Assembly: GCF_026226615.1 (NCBI RefSeq)
Contig: NZ_JAJAPB010000001.1
Location: 248,001-312,000 of the forward strand
Origin: Geovibrio ferrireducens
GTDB lineage: Bacteria; Chrysiogenota; Deferribacteres; Deferribacterales; Geovibrionaceae
Reading direction: 5' to 3'
Length of the DNA: 64,000 nucleotides
The notes under the pieces are model-generated. The model saw nothing but the letters and a program-made list of their open reading frames with translations. It was not told the DNA's origin and ran no database searches. Made by a program: the position numbers and the translations under genes. Below, piece by piece: positions 7,329 through 16,308 of the stretch; the first letter of the stretch is position 1, and every line of letters begins with the position of its first letter.

Positions 7329-9299
7329 ATGCCACAAGTTTGCTACGGGTTCTGGAAAAACGCCAAATTCGACAACAGAGGCAAACCCGCATCAGAGTGG
7401 AGCGAGTCACCGTTCAAAACCTCTGACGCATATGACGGAAAGCCCCTGAAAGCCCTTGTTAACTGGGACGGATTCCTTGTTTTTGATGAAAAGGCAGATA
7501 TTCTTGCCATTCTTGCCAACTATATGAATGAGATAAGCTCGCAGGGCTGCTGCGGACGATGTTTCCCCGGCAGGGTGGGCACAAGGCTTCTGGCGGAGCA
7601 GCTTATGAAGATCCGCTCCGGCAGCACCGATAAGACAGAGCTTGATAAGGCTTACGAAATTGCACAGTCCATCCACCTCTCCGCTAAGTGTACTGTCGCG
7701 CCCACAGCCTCCATACCCGTTATGCGCTTCATAGAAAATTTCGCTGATCAGGTCAGGGCAAGTGTTGTCCCCGCCGAAACAGCGTATTATAAACACATAA
7801 CCGCACCCTGCACCGCAGGCTGCCCGGCTAATGTGCAGATCCCCGAATTCATTGAGCAGATTAAGGATCACCGTTATCTTGACGCGCTTTCAATCATCCG
7901 CGAAACGATGCCGCTCCCCGGAGTATGCGGCAGAGTATGTCCGCACCCCTGTGAGCTCAACTGCCGCAGAGGGCTTGTTGATAAAGACCCCGTTAGCATA
8001 ATGGTGCTTAAACGCGCTCCGTGGGATTATGAATATTATCAGGAAAAAGCGCCCATCCTCCCCCCCAAGGCTCCGGAAAAGGGCAAAAAGATAGGCATAG
8101 TCGGCGCAGGCCCCGCAGGGCTCACAGCGGCGTACTACCTCGCCCTCATGGGGTATGAGTGCAAAATATATGAATGGATGCAGGAACCGGGCGGCATGGT
8201 TGCCCTCGGAATCCCCGATTACAGAGAGCCGAGACACCTTCTCCGCAGAGAGGTTGATATAATACAGTCCCTCGGAGTGGAGATAGAGTACGGCCGCAAA
8301 CTCGGCGATGACCTCACCCTCCAGTATCTTAAAAAGAACTACGATGCAGTGCTGCTTACCATCGGCGCATGGAAAAGCAGGGATATGGGTATAGAAGGCG
8401 AAAAGGAAGGCTATTCCGGCATTCATGAATCGGGCATACTCTTCCTCCGCGAACAGGCCACAGGCAAGGACACCGGAGTTAAAGGCAAAAAGATCGTTGT
8501 TGTGGGCGGAGGTAACACCGCCATAGACTGCGTACGCGTTGCCCTGCGTGAAGGCGCTGCGGATGTCAACCTTGTCTACCGCCGCTCAAGGGATGAAATG
8601 CCCGCGGAAGACTATGAAATAGTAGATGCCATGGAGGAGGGGATCAACTTCCACTTCCTCTGCAACCCCACAAAAATAATCGCTAAAGACAATGTGGTCA
8701 CTGGTGTTGAGTGTGTGCGTATGGAACTCGGCGAGCCCGATGAATCCGGCAGACGCAGACCGCAGCCCGTTCAGGACTCGGAATTTATAATAGACTGCGA
8801 TGTCATTATCCCCGCTATCGGTCAGTTCACAGACCTCACCTTCCTCAAAGAGGAGGACGGGCTTGATGTAACCAAGTGGAGCACCTTCAAGGTTGCTGAT
8901 GACCTTTACGTCACCAGCGACCCGCAGATTTTCTCCGCCGGAGACTGCGAGTGGGGCCCCATGACTGTTGTTAAGGCTATAGGCGCCGCGCGCTGGTCAA
9001 GCATAATGATCGACCGCTACCTCACCGAAGGAAAGCCCTACCTCACGCCGGAGGAGATACTCCAGCTTGATCTCCAGAAGAACAAGGTCTTCGACAAAAA
9101 AGAGGACGTGAAGGATCAGGAATGCCCCACAATAAAGCGTGTGCACCAGCACAAGCTCACAGGCGAGGAAAGAAAGAGCAACTACGAAGAGGTTGAAAAA
9201 CCCTATACCGATAAACAGGCATACGACGAGGCGACCCGCTGTCTGAGATGCGTGCGCATGGCTATGGTAGCCCTTGAAAATAAAGGGAAAGGGGAGTAA
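7329..9299 (+). CDS. SfrB-like FAD/NAD(P) oxidoreductase subunit (glutamate-synthase small-chain type with NuoF-like Fe-S domain)
   Basis: About 656 residues. An N-terminal segment resembles the 4Fe-4S region of NuoF (CCGRCFPGRVGTRLLAEQLMKI). It is followed by the Fe-S domain of GltD-type enzymes (CTAGCPANVQIPEF, CGRVCPHPCELNCRRG), an FAD-binding GIVGAGPAGLTAAYYL and an NAD(P)H-binding VVVGGGNTAIDC. Order and size match SfrB, the 78-kDa subunit of the Geobacter SfrAB NADPH:acceptor reductase. ATG at 7329 is chosen because it has GGAG nine bases upstream and begins MPQVCYGFW; an upstream in-frame GTG at 7266 lies inside the promoter and operator. The next gene starts 3 bases after the stop. 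Likely role: cytoplasmic NADPH oxidation coupled to an unknown electron acceptor. The match to SfrB is from memory of the family. Confidence 0.8.
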   Translation: MPQVCYGFWKNAKFDNRGKPASEWSESPFKTSDAYDGKPLKALVNWDGFLVFDEKADILAILANYMNEISSQGCCGRCFPGRVGTRLLAEQLMKIRSGSTDKTELDKAYEIAQSIHLSAKCTVAPTASIPVMRFIENFADQVRASVVPAETAYYKHITAPCTAGCPANVQIPEFIEQIKDHRYLDALSIIRETMPLPGVCGRVCPHPCELNCRRGLVDKDPVSIMVLKRAPWDYEYYQEKAPILPPKAPEKGKKIGIVGAGPAGLTAAYYLALMGYECKIYEWMQEPGGMVALGIPDYREPRHLLRREVDIIQSLGVEIEYGRKLGDDLTLQYLKKNYDAVLLTIGAWKSRDMGIEGEKEGYSGIHESGILFLREQATGKDTGVKGKKIVVVGGGNTAIDCVRVALREGAADVNLVYRRSRDEMPAEDYEIVDAMEEGINFHFLCNPTKIIAKDNVVTGVECVRMELGEPDESGRRRPQPVQDSEFIIDCDVIIPAIGQFTDLTFLKEEDGLDVTKWSTFKVADDLYVTSDPQIFSAGDCEWGPMTVVKAIGAARWSSIMIDRYLTEGKPYLTPEEILQLDLQKNKVFDKKEDVKDQECPTIKRVHQHKLTGEERKSNYEEVEKPYTDKQAYDEATRCLRCVRMAMVALENKGKGE

Positions 9300-9302
9300 C
9301 CG

Positions 9303-11486
9303 ATGGCAGCAATAATCATAAACGGAAATACATACAGCTTTGAAAAGGGCGAATCCATACTGGATGTGGCAAACAGGAACGGTGTGCATATACCCACCCT
9401 CTGCTACCTTAAGGAGATTACCCCCATAGGCGCATGCAGACTCTGCCTTGTTCAGGTGGACGGCGCAAAAAGGCTTCAGGCAGCCTGCGTCACCTACGCC
9501 ATGGACGGAATGAAAGTTGAGACCGACAATGAATATATCTGGACTCACAGGAAGCAGATGCTCGACTTCATCCTGATCAAGCACCCCCTTGACTGCCCCG
9601 TGTGCGACAAGGCCGGCGAATGCATGCTTCAGGACACTGCGTATGAGTTCGGCATGATGACCGAAAAAGTATCATCCGAAAAACCGAAGGATCCCAAGGC
9701 GAACTGGAACAAAATTGTTTATAACTCAAACCTCTGCGTTCTCTGCGAAAGGTGCATAAAATCCTGCCACGAAATGACAGGGTGCAGTGCGCTCAAAATG
9801 GAGGACAGAGGATTCTATAACCATGTAGTGCCCTCTGAAGGCGATACGCTGAACTGCGACTTCTGCGGAACCTGCATAGACCGCTGTCCGGTGGGTGCTC
9901 TGCTCGACACACAGTTCCACAATCAGGCGCGCGTGTGGGATCTCACTGAAACCGTAACCGCCTCCCCCTTCTCTGCAAGTGAGGGAGATATTGTCTACGG
10001 CGTTCTTGACGGCAAAATAGAGAGGGGCAAATCTGTTGAAGGGGCTCAGATCTCAAGTCAGAGCCGCTTCGGGTTCAACTACATAGAAAACCCCTCAAGG
10101 ATAAAAACGCCTCTTGTAAAATCGAACGGCGAGGCCGCACCCAAATCATGGGAAGAGGTCATGACCGTCCTTAAGGACAGACTGGCGGGATGCAAACCGG
10201 AAAACACAGCCATGCTCATGGGCTCGCGCCTCACAAGCGAGGCAATAGCGGCATACAAAGCGCTCATGGCTGCCGTCGGCTCCAAAAAAATTGTCACAGA
10301 GGCGGATTTCACCAAGCCCGTCTTTATGAAAAAATACAAAGAGAAGTTCGGAACCTTCGCCAACATAGGCAGAGCGGATGACCTCAAAAACTGTGATGTT
10401 ATATTCGTGATAGGCGCGGATCTCCGCCGTGAGGCAGTGGGTCTTAAATGGAGAATGATGAACTCCGTCATCCACAATGGCTGCAAGCTCATCACCGTTG
10501 GTCTTAAAAGGTACGAGTACGATGTTTTCACAAACAAATCCCTTCTGGCTGACAGCGGCGATTTCGGCGGGATATTTGAAAAAATCAGGACAGATAATGC
10601 CGAGGCCTTCTGCGACATCAGGGATTATATAAACGAAGGCAAAAGAGTGGGCATAATAGTGGGCAATGAATACACCTCAGCCTGCCCGCAGCCGGAAGCT
10701 GTTCTCGCCTTTGCTGATTTCATAGGCAAAGAGAAAATGAGCTGCTTCATGGTGGCCAATGACAAAACAAACATTTACGGGCTCTATGCTCAGGAACTTT
10801 TCGCAGGCGGATATTCCGCTGATGAGCTGATAAAAGATCTGGAAGCGAAAAACATAAAGAACCTGTTCCTTGTGGGTTTCAACAACACCTACACGGGCGA
10901 CACCGCAGACAAGCTGAACAACGCCCTCCGCTCAGCGGAAACTGTTGTGGCTGTTGACCTCTTTAATGACGGAACATCAGCAAGGGCAAATGTGTTTCTC
11001 CCCGCAAAAGCTGCGCTTGAGGTTGACGGCTCGTTCGTTAAGATAGGCGGGCGCGTATCAAAAGTGCGTAAAGTTGTGGACACGCCGGGTGAGCAGAAGT
11101 CCGACACGGAAATAGCCTCCATGCTGGCAGGGCTCTTCAAGGCATCAGTACCTGCATGCCCGGAGGAGATATACAACACCATGCTTGCGGGCAGATACGG
11201 CTATCCTGAAGTGAAATTCACCATACTGGACAGCTGTCTTGTGATAAGAACAAGCCCTGTGTTCAATGAAACACCCTTTAAATACGAACAGCCTAAGAGC
11301 GCCGATAAAACAGTGTCAATAAATCCCAGACACCACAGCGGCACAATAACCGCAAAGGCAAACTTCACAGTAAGGGATGAGTTCGCGGTGCAGAACTTCC
11401 ATTTTGAGCAGACCGCGGAAACAATCTCAGCGGAAACCTGCGAATGCGCAGCTAAGGGTGTGAAGCTCGTCACCAGAAAATTTTAG
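9303..11486 (+). CDS. SfrA-like NuoG/molybdopterin-oxidoreductase-type Fe-S subunit
   Basis: 727 residues. Domains in order: 2Fe-2S ferredoxin (CYLKEITPIGACRLCLVQV then C58), the His-Cys 4Fe-4S box (HPLDCPVCDKAGECMLQD), two 4Fe-4S clusters (CVLCERCIKSC and CDFCGTCIDRCP), then a molybdopterin-oxidoreductase-like domain such as that of NuoG. No substrate-pathway cofactor ligand is evident, so the large domain may be structural, as in NuoG. Size and partner match the 87-kDa SfrA subunit of Geobacter SfrAB. It starts 3 bases after the sfrB-like stop with a GGGGAG ribosome site and is followed by a strong terminator, so the two genes form a complete operon. Confidence 0.8.
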   Translation: MAAIIINGNTYSFEKGESILDVANRNGVHIPTLCYLKEITPIGACRLCLVQVDGAKRLQAACVTYAMDGMKVETDNEYIWTHRKQMLDFILIKHPLDCPVCDKAGECMLQDTAYEFGMMTEKVSSEKPKDPKANWNKIVYNSNLCVLCERCIKSCHEMTGCSALKMEDRGFYNHVVPSEGDTLNCDFCGTCIDRCPVGALLDTQFHNQARVWDLTETVTASPFSASEGDIVYGVLDGKIERGKSVEGAQISSQSRFGFNYIENPSRIKTPLVKSNGEAAPKSWEEVMTVLKDRLAGCKPENTAMLMGSRLTSEAIAAYKALMAAVGSKKIVTEADFTKPVFMKKYKEKFGTFANIGRADDLKNCDVIFVIGADLRREAVGLKWRMMNSVIHNGCKLITVGLKRYEYDVFTNKSLLADSGDFGGIFEKIRTDNAEAFCDIRDYINEGKRVGIIVGNEYTSACPQPEAVLAFADFIGKEKMSCFMVANDKTNIYGLYAQELFAGGYSADELIKDLEAKNIKNLFLVGFNNTYTGDTADKLNNALRSAETVVAVDLFNDGTSARANVFLPAKAALEVDGSFVKIGGRVSKVRKVVDTPGEQKSDTEIASMLAGLFKASVPACPEEIYNTMLAGRYGYPEVKFTILDSCLVIRTSPVFNETPFKYEQPKSADKTVSINPRHHSGTITAKANFTVRDEFAVQNFHFEQTAETISAETCECAAKGVKLVTRKF

Positions 11487-11519
11487 ACAAGCAAAGCAAA
11501 TCAAATAAACAGAAAACCC

Positions 11520-11547
11520 AAAAGCCGCCGCTGACCCGGCGGCTTTT
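11520..11547 (+). terminator. Rho-independent terminator after the sfrBA-like operon
   Basis: An 11-base-pair perfect stem (AAAAGCCGCCG / CGGCGGCTTTT) with a 6-base loop, ending in a T-run. It lies 34 bases after the sfrA-like stop. The stem's A and T ends make it usable from both directions, but nikR, converging from the right, ends 85 bases away. Confidence 0.9.
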
Positions 11548-11631
11548 GTATTTCATTTTTTAACATGTTTAAATAGGTGAGTTCCTGAATGGGTTCGGGG
11601 AAAGCAACGCTTTCTCAGAGATGTATGTCTG

Positions 11632-12036
11632 TTACTTCGTTCCGGTAATGTTGATGCTGGTGTGTTTGATCCCTTTCATGATCTTTAGGGAAGTGTACAG
11701 CTTCTTGATGGAGTCGCTGTTGCCTCTTACCGCCAGAATCTCAAGGCAGTTATCATGATCAAGGTGGATATGCTGGATGGAGATCACGGAATCGTGATAA
11801 TCATGCTGAATATCCATGAGGGAAGAGAGAAGATCCCTGTTATGGTGGTCATACAGAATGGTGACTGCGCCCGCCACTGTGCCGCCGGATGCAAATTCCT
11901 TTTCTATCACATATTCCTTAAGCAGATCACCCACGGCCTTTGATCTGGTTTCATATCCTTCTTCGGCTATTTTGCGGTCGAACTCTGTGAGAAGATCCTT
12001 ATCAAGGGAAACTCCGAACCTAACTATCTCAGCCAT
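11632..12036 (-). CDS. nikR: Nickel-responsive transcriptional regulator NikR
   Basis: 134 residues. A ribbon-helix-helix DNA-binding N-terminus (VRFGVSLDKDLLTEFDRKIAEEGYETRSKAV) is joined to an ACT-like nickel-binding domain with the ligand pattern H in DYHDSV, then HIH, then NCLEI, matching the high-affinity site of NikR. It represses nickel uptake genes when nickel is replete. No nik transporter gene is in the window; hypA and hypB lie 8 kb away. The gene is divergent from the sensor kinase, with only a short shared region between them. Confidence 0.96.
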   Translation of the reverse strand: MAEIVRFGVSLDKDLLTEFDRKIAEEGYETRSKAVGDLLKEYVIEKEFASGGTVAGAVTILYDHHNRDLLSSLMDIQHDYHDSVISIQHIHLDHDNCLEILAVRGNSDSIKKLYTSLKIMKGIKHTSINITGTK

Positions 12037-12058
12037 CTGATTATCCTTTTTTTGCTTT

Positions 12059-12087
12059 ATTTTATAGCTTTATGCGCCCGCCTGCAA
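12059..12087 (-). promoter_or_regulatory. Putative nikR promoter
   Basis: Minus-strand TTGCAG (12082-12087) and TAAAAT (12059-12064) with 17-base spacing, about 25 bases upstream of the nikR start. No obvious GTATGA-type NikR operator pair was noticed here. Confidence 0.4.
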
Positions 12088-12134
12088 GGCTTTTGCACTT
12101 GGAAATCACAGTGAAAAGGTGTAATCTCTCACCT

Positions 12135-13646
12135 ATGGAATCACATAAAAAACCCTACGTCAAACTACAGTTTAAGATAACCCTGCTCTTTTTTGCCCTG
12201 CTCTCCCTTGTGAGCTTCACGGTGAGCAGCATGCTGGCCTCTAATATAGAAAAAAAGGCAAAAACAATCGCCAGCGACTATATAACCAGCATCCCGTTCC
12301 TTATTGACAGTTCACTGGACAACTATATGATGATGGAGAACAAAGGAGCGATCAAAGAACTTATACTGAACCTTCAAAAGGATGCCAACATTCTGGGAAT
12401 CCACATCCTCAACCGTAACGGACAAATATCCTGCATATTGCAGGATCTCAACAAATTCTACAGCAGTGACTATCTTGATCTCATAAAGAACAACCACAAC
12501 AGCAAGGAGGGGTTCACTGAGCTCACCTATGCGGGGAAAAAGTATCTCTCATTCAGCAAGCCACTGATGAATGAGGAGAAATGCCAGTCCTGCCATAATC
12601 CTTCCGAAGGGGATGTGATAGGCACGCTGAACATAAACATAGACCTCTCACGCCTTAAAGAGCTTCTCAGCCGTGAGGTATTTGAGGTGCGCCTCTTCCT
12701 CTACACTGCGGATATTCTGCTTTTCATAGTGCTCTTCTTTCTCATATACATACTTGTCATACGCCCTGTGCGCATACTGGAAAACGGTATGCAGGCTGTT
12801 GCGGGCAACAACCTCGACATAAGAACACAGATAACCTCCAATGATGAATTCGGGCGCATGTCCATCCTTTTCAACTACATGGTGTACTCGCTCCGCAAGG
12901 CTTTCAGCACCATAAGCTCCATGCATAAGAACATGCTCCACAACGACAGGCTGATGACGATGGGAACCCTCACCGCATCCATAAGCCACGAGATAAAAAA
13001 CCCCCTTAACTCCATAATGATCAACGCGGACATTATGACGATGAAGCATCCGGAAACCAAGGCCTACACCGACAAAATCCTCAAGGATGCCGAACGCATA
13101 AGGGACATAATAGACCAGACCCTGAAATTCTCCCGCGTGGGGAACGACAAGCTGGAATGCATAGACGTTGCGGACTTCATAGAGCGAATTGCCCTTTATG
13201 TTGAGCGCACTCTGCTGAAATGGGCTGATGTCCCCTTTGAGACCATAACAGACAAAAACCTCGGCTGCATAAAGGCTACCCCGGTGCACATAGAGCAGAT
13301 ATTCATCAACATCCTCCGCAACGCAGTGGAAGCAGTTGAGCACAAACAAGGCGGAAAGGTGACACTGACTGCCCGGCTCGACGGGGAATTTGTTGAGTTT
13401 GACTTTATAGACAACGGTGAAGGGATCCCGCAGGAGGCCAAGCAGCACCTCTTCACGGAATATTTCACCACCAAGCACAACGGAACAGGCCTCGGCCTCA
13501 CAATAGTGAAGCAGCTTATAGAGAATTACGGCGGGACAATCTCCTTCGAATCAGTTCAGGGGCAGGGAACAATATTCCGCGTCCGCTTCCCTGTTGTTGG
13601 GGAGTGCGAGTGCGCCGAGACTCTGGAAAAGAATACGAAAGCCTGA
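12135..13646 (+). CDS. Membrane sensor histidine kinase with periplasmic CXXCH haem-binding motif
   Basis: About 503 residues. A transmembrane helix near 12-34 is followed by a periplasmic sensor of about 160 residues that contains CQSCH (Cys150-Cys153-His154), the attachment motif for a c-type haem. Then come a second helix near 195-217, a HAMP linker, the HisKA phosphoacceptor region ASISHEIKNPLN, and an ATPase domain with NILRNAVEAV, DNGEGIP and GTGLGLTIVKQ. A haem-bearing sensor domain suggests sensing of redox state, NO, CO or O2. No response regulator is adjacent. The start at 12135 is preferred because the hydrophobic helix follows closely; an in-frame ATG at 12072 lies inside the nikR promoter. 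Confidence 0.88.
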   Translation: MESHKKPYVKLQFKITLLFFALLSLVSFTVSSMLASNIEKKAKTIASDYITSIPFLIDSSLDNYMMMENKGAIKELILNLQKDANILGIHILNRNGQISCILQDLNKFYSSDYLDLIKNNHNSKEGFTELTYAGKKYLSFSKPLMNEEKCQSCHNPSEGDVIGTLNINIDLSRLKELLSREVFEVRLFLYTADILLFIVLFFLIYILVIRPVRILENGMQAVAGNNLDIRTQITSNDEFGRMSILFNYMVYSLRKAFSTISSMHKNMLHNDRLMTMGTLTASISHEIKNPLNSIMINADIMTMKHPETKAYTDKILKDAERIRDIIDQTLKFSRVGNDKLECIDVADFIERIALYVERTLLKWADVPFETITDKNLGCIKATPVHIEQIFINILRNAVEAVEHKQGGKVTLTARLDGEFVEFDFIDNGEGIPQEAKQHLFTEYFTTKHNGTGLGLTIVKQLIENYGGTISFESVQGQGTIFRVRFPVVGECECAETLEKNTKA

Positions 13647-13708
13647 AAAGCTGAACCCGCGGGAAAACATATAATTGCCTGTGTTCAGGATATTTGATAT
13701 AAAAACAG

Positions 13709-14449
13709 ATGGACTGCATAGCTGAGCTCAAAACCCTTTTAAGCCGGTCAGAGAGAACGGTCTTCTTTTCCGGCGCAGGCATAAGCACGGAAAGCGGAAT
13801 ACCCGATTACCGCACGCCGGGAAAAGGGCTCTGGGCTAACCTCGCGTCCGAAGACTACCTCAATATCGATTCCTTCACCGCTAATCCCGAAAAGTTTTAT
13901 ACATTCTTTGCGCCTTTGTTTGATGTTTTCAGAAATGCGCTCCCCAACACTGCCCACGCCTTCATCGCAAAGCGCGGTGCGGAGGGAAGAATGCTGAGCG
14001 TAATCACCCAGAACATTGACGGGCTCCACCAAAAAGCAGGCTCAGACAAAGTGCATGAGCTCCACGGCTCGCTTATGACCTCACGCTGCATGCGCTGTGA
14101 AGAGGAGATGGCCACTGTCAGAGTCTTCCGCATATTCTCCAAAGGGGAAAACCCGCCCAGATGCCCCGCATGCGGCGGAGTTATGCGGCCGAACGTAATC
14201 TTCTTCGGAGAGATGCTTCCCCCCGCCGTGATGGACAATGCCGTGAAAGATTCCATGAACTGCGACCTGTTCATAGTGGCGGGTTCATCCCTCTCTGTGA
14301 TGCCTGCGGCCATGCTTCCCGGATATGCGAAGTCGGCTGGTGCAAAAGTTGTTATAATAAACAGAATGCCCACACCCTATGATTCAATGGCGGATCTGGT
14401 GATCAGCGGTTCTCTGGGCGAAGTCTTTAAATCTGCGGAGGTTTGTTAA
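13709..14449 (+). CDS. cobB: NAD-dependent protein deacylase (sirtuin)
   Basis: 246 residues, sirtuin family. Motifs: FSGAGISTESGIPDYR (NAD site), TQNIDGLHQKAG, catalytic HGS, two zinc CXXC pairs (CMRC, CPAC) and GSSLSVMPA. It removes acyl groups from lysine using NAD. The Tyr-x-x-Arg pair that marks desuccinylase-type sirtuins is not apparent after the NAD site, so deacetylation is the likelier activity. It begins the plus-strand run that continues through mutS; the HIT gene's GTG follows its stop directly. Confidence 0.93.
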   Translation: MDCIAELKTLLSRSERTVFFSGAGISTESGIPDYRTPGKGLWANLASEDYLNIDSFTANPEKFYTFFAPLFDVFRNALPNTAHAFIAKRGAEGRMLSVITQNIDGLHQKAGSDKVHELHGSLMTSRCMRCEEEMATVRVFRIFSKGENPPRCPACGGVMRPNVIFFGEMLPPAVMDNAVKDSMNCDLFIVAGSSLSVMPAAMLPGYAKSAGAKVVIINRMPTPYDSMADLVISGSLGEVFKSAEVC

Positions 14450-14956
14450 GTGGCTGAAGAACAGAAAGAAAGAATGTGGGCGCCATGGCGCATGTCATAC
14501 ATAAGCGGACTGGGAAAAAGTGAGGGCTGCATCTTCTGCGAAAAACCCTCGGCAGATGCCGACAGGGAGAACCTCATACTCCACAGAGGGAAAAAAGCGT
14601 TTGTAATTATGAACCTTTTCCCTTACAACAACGGTCACCTCATGGTAGCCCCCTATAAGCACACTGGGGACTTTCAGGATCTGGATGATGAGGAGATGCT
14701 TGAGATAATGCAGCTTTCCCAGCTTGCCATGAGAGTGCTGAAAAAAGCCATGAATCCCGCCGGGTTCAACACAGGCTTCAACATAGGCAAGGCCGCAGGG
14801 GCGGGCATAGATGCGCACCTGCATTTTCACATAGTTCCCCGCTGGGTCGGGGACACAAACTTCATGCCCGTTGTAGGGGAGATGAAGGTAATATCCGAAC
14901 ATATAGAAGTCACTTACGCTAACCTGCTTGAGGGCTTCAGAAGCGAGGCGGAATGA
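14450..14956 (+). CDS. HIT family (histidine triad) nucleotide hydrolase/transferase
   Basis: 168 residues with the histidine-triad motif HLHFHIVPRW (residues about 122-131). An N-terminal zinc-like pair in EGCIFC makes it a member of the AP4A-hydrolase/phosphorylase-like branch. The start is GTG immediately after the sirtuin stop, with GGAGG ten bases upstream in the sirtuin reading frame. Substrate unknown; likely a dinucleoside polyphosphate or an adenylated small molecule. Confidence 0.9.
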   Translation: MAEEQKERMWAPWRMSYISGLGKSEGCIFCEKPSADADRENLILHRGKKAFVIMNLFPYNNGHLMVAPYKHTGDFQDLDDEEMLEIMQLSQLAMRVLKKAMNPAGFNTGFNIGKAAGAGIDAHLHFHIVPRWVGDTNFMPVVGEMKVISEHIEVTYANLLEGFRSEAE

Positions 14957-15264
14957 TGAAAATAATCAGCAACACAATCAAACTGATCATAATAGCAGTG
15001 GTAGTTATTTTTGCGGTAATGAATGTTCAGCAGGTGGAAGTCACCTACTTTTTCAACTCCCCGGCGGTGAAGATGCCGCTTTTTCTTGTAATCATCGCAT
15101 CAATGGTGGTCGGCCTTGTGCTCTCCTCCATGCTTTACTTCTTCGACAGAATAAAGCTCACAGGCGAAATCAGGAAGCTGAAAAAGAAGGTGAAAACCGG
15201 AGAGGACGAAATAAAAAGACTCCGCAGCCTGCCGTTTAACGATAACTCCTCCAAGGGGATCTGA
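14953..15264 (+). CDS. lapA: LapA-domain (DUF1049) inner-membrane protein
   Basis: 103 residues: helix 1 near 4-24, the conserved NVQQVEVTYFFNSPAVKMPLFLVI, helix 2 near 42-62, then a charged cytoplasmic helix rich in Lys and Glu. This is the LapA layout. In Enterobacteria LapA and LapB regulate LPS assembly through control of LpxC turnover. The start overlaps the HIT stop by 4 bases, and a TPR/LapB-like gene follows with a one-base overlap. Confidence 0.85.
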   Translation: MMKIISNTIKLIIIAVVVIFAVMNVQQVEVTYFFNSPAVKMPLFLVIIASMVVGLVLSSMLYFFDRIKLTGEIRKLKKKVKTGEDEIKRLRSLPFNDNSSKGI

Positions 15265-16292
15265 TGAAAAGTACTGATCTGCATGCTCTCAGGGCGGAAG
15301 CCCTGCTGAAACTCGCTGACGGTGACACTGATGCGGCCTTAGCCAGCCTTAAGGCTCTGGCTTCCTCAGACGTAGAGGCGGCGGATGCCTACATTGTTAC
15401 CGGGAGCCTCCTGAGAGACAAAGGCGAGCATGCCAAAGCGGAGCGGATTCACAAAAGCATTCTTGAAAAAAAGGATCTCTCAAAGCTGATGCACGAAACA
15501 GCCGTGCGTGAGCTCATAAAGGATGCCATAGCCGCTGAGGACTATAAAAGCGCCCTTCTCCTCACTGAGACAGTGGACGCAGGCTTCTTCTTCACCAAAA
15601 AGAAAAATATTCCGCTGCTCCCCTTCCGTGCATACGCCCTTGAGAAATCAGGCCACCTTAAGGAAGCTGCGGAGTTGTACAAAAAATGCGCCGGGCTGAA
15701 CCCTGTGTACCTCAAAAAAGCCGCCAGATGCTGGTTTGCCGCATCCAAGGACATTGCAGAGGACAGGTCATACGCCATAAAACTCCTCACCAACGCCGAA
15801 AACTGTGATCCGTCATTCTTTGAGGCAAAGGCAGAAAAGGCTAACCTCCTGTTCCTTGAGGGGAAACGCTCCAAAGGGCTTTCACTCTGCGAGGAGATTA
15901 TTAAAAACGAGCTCCCAAAATGCCCTGAACACATGAGTATCCTTGAGGAGTTCCATTATGCGCACTCCGATATAGGCTCATTGTTCAACTCAGTGATGAA
16001 AAAGATAAACTCAGGCTCCGCCAACGTGTCTTTCTATATATATGCAGCCCGTTATCACGCCCGAAAAAACGAGGCGGACAAGGCAAAAAGCATTATCTCC
16101 ATCTGCGCCGCCGGGCACAGCTTCCCCGCCGCGCTTGCCGCTGCACATGCGGAAATACTTAAGGATGAGCTATTTATATCTTATTTCAAAACTCATCCTG
16201 CTTACAGATGCACTGACTGCGCGGCAGAGCACATAAGCTACAGCGACATATGCGCCGAATGCGCTTCGGCGGGCACTCTTACTTATTTATAA
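15264..16292 (+). CDS. TPR protein with C-terminal rubredoxin-like zinc ribbon, LapB-like
   Basis: 342 residues made of helical TPR-like repeats, ending in a metal-binding tail YRCTDCAAEHISYSDICAEC with two CXXC pairs. TPRs capped by a rubredoxin-type ribbon are the hallmark of LapB (YciM). Unlike Enterobacterial LapB there is no N-terminal membrane helix; the adjoining LapA may supply the anchor. The start is directly after lapA (ATGA overlap). Inferred role: an adaptor linking LPS assembly with LpxC level. lpxC is present at 31-32 kb. Confidence 0.75.
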   Translation: MKSTDLHALRAEALLKLADGDTDAALASLKALASSDVEAADAYIVTGSLLRDKGEHAKAERIHKSILEKKDLSKLMHETAVRELIKDAIAAEDYKSALLLTETVDAGFFFTKKKNIPLLPFRAYALEKSGHLKEAAELYKKCAGLNPVYLKKAARCWFAASKDIAEDRSYAIKLLTNAENCDPSFFEAKAEKANLLFLEGKRSKGLSLCEEIIKNELPKCPEHMSILEEFHYAHSDIGSLFNSVMKKINSGSANVSFYIYAARYHARKNEADKAKSIISICAAGHSFPAALAAAHAEILKDELFISYFKTHPAYRCTDCAAEHISYSDICAECASAGTLTYL

Positions 16293-16308
16293 ACTTAAGG
16301 ACTAAGCC

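Noticed and set aside
12648-13478. 276-codon minus-strand frame opposite the sensor kinase
   Set aside because: Mirrors kinase codons; the kinase domains on the other strand are unmistakable.
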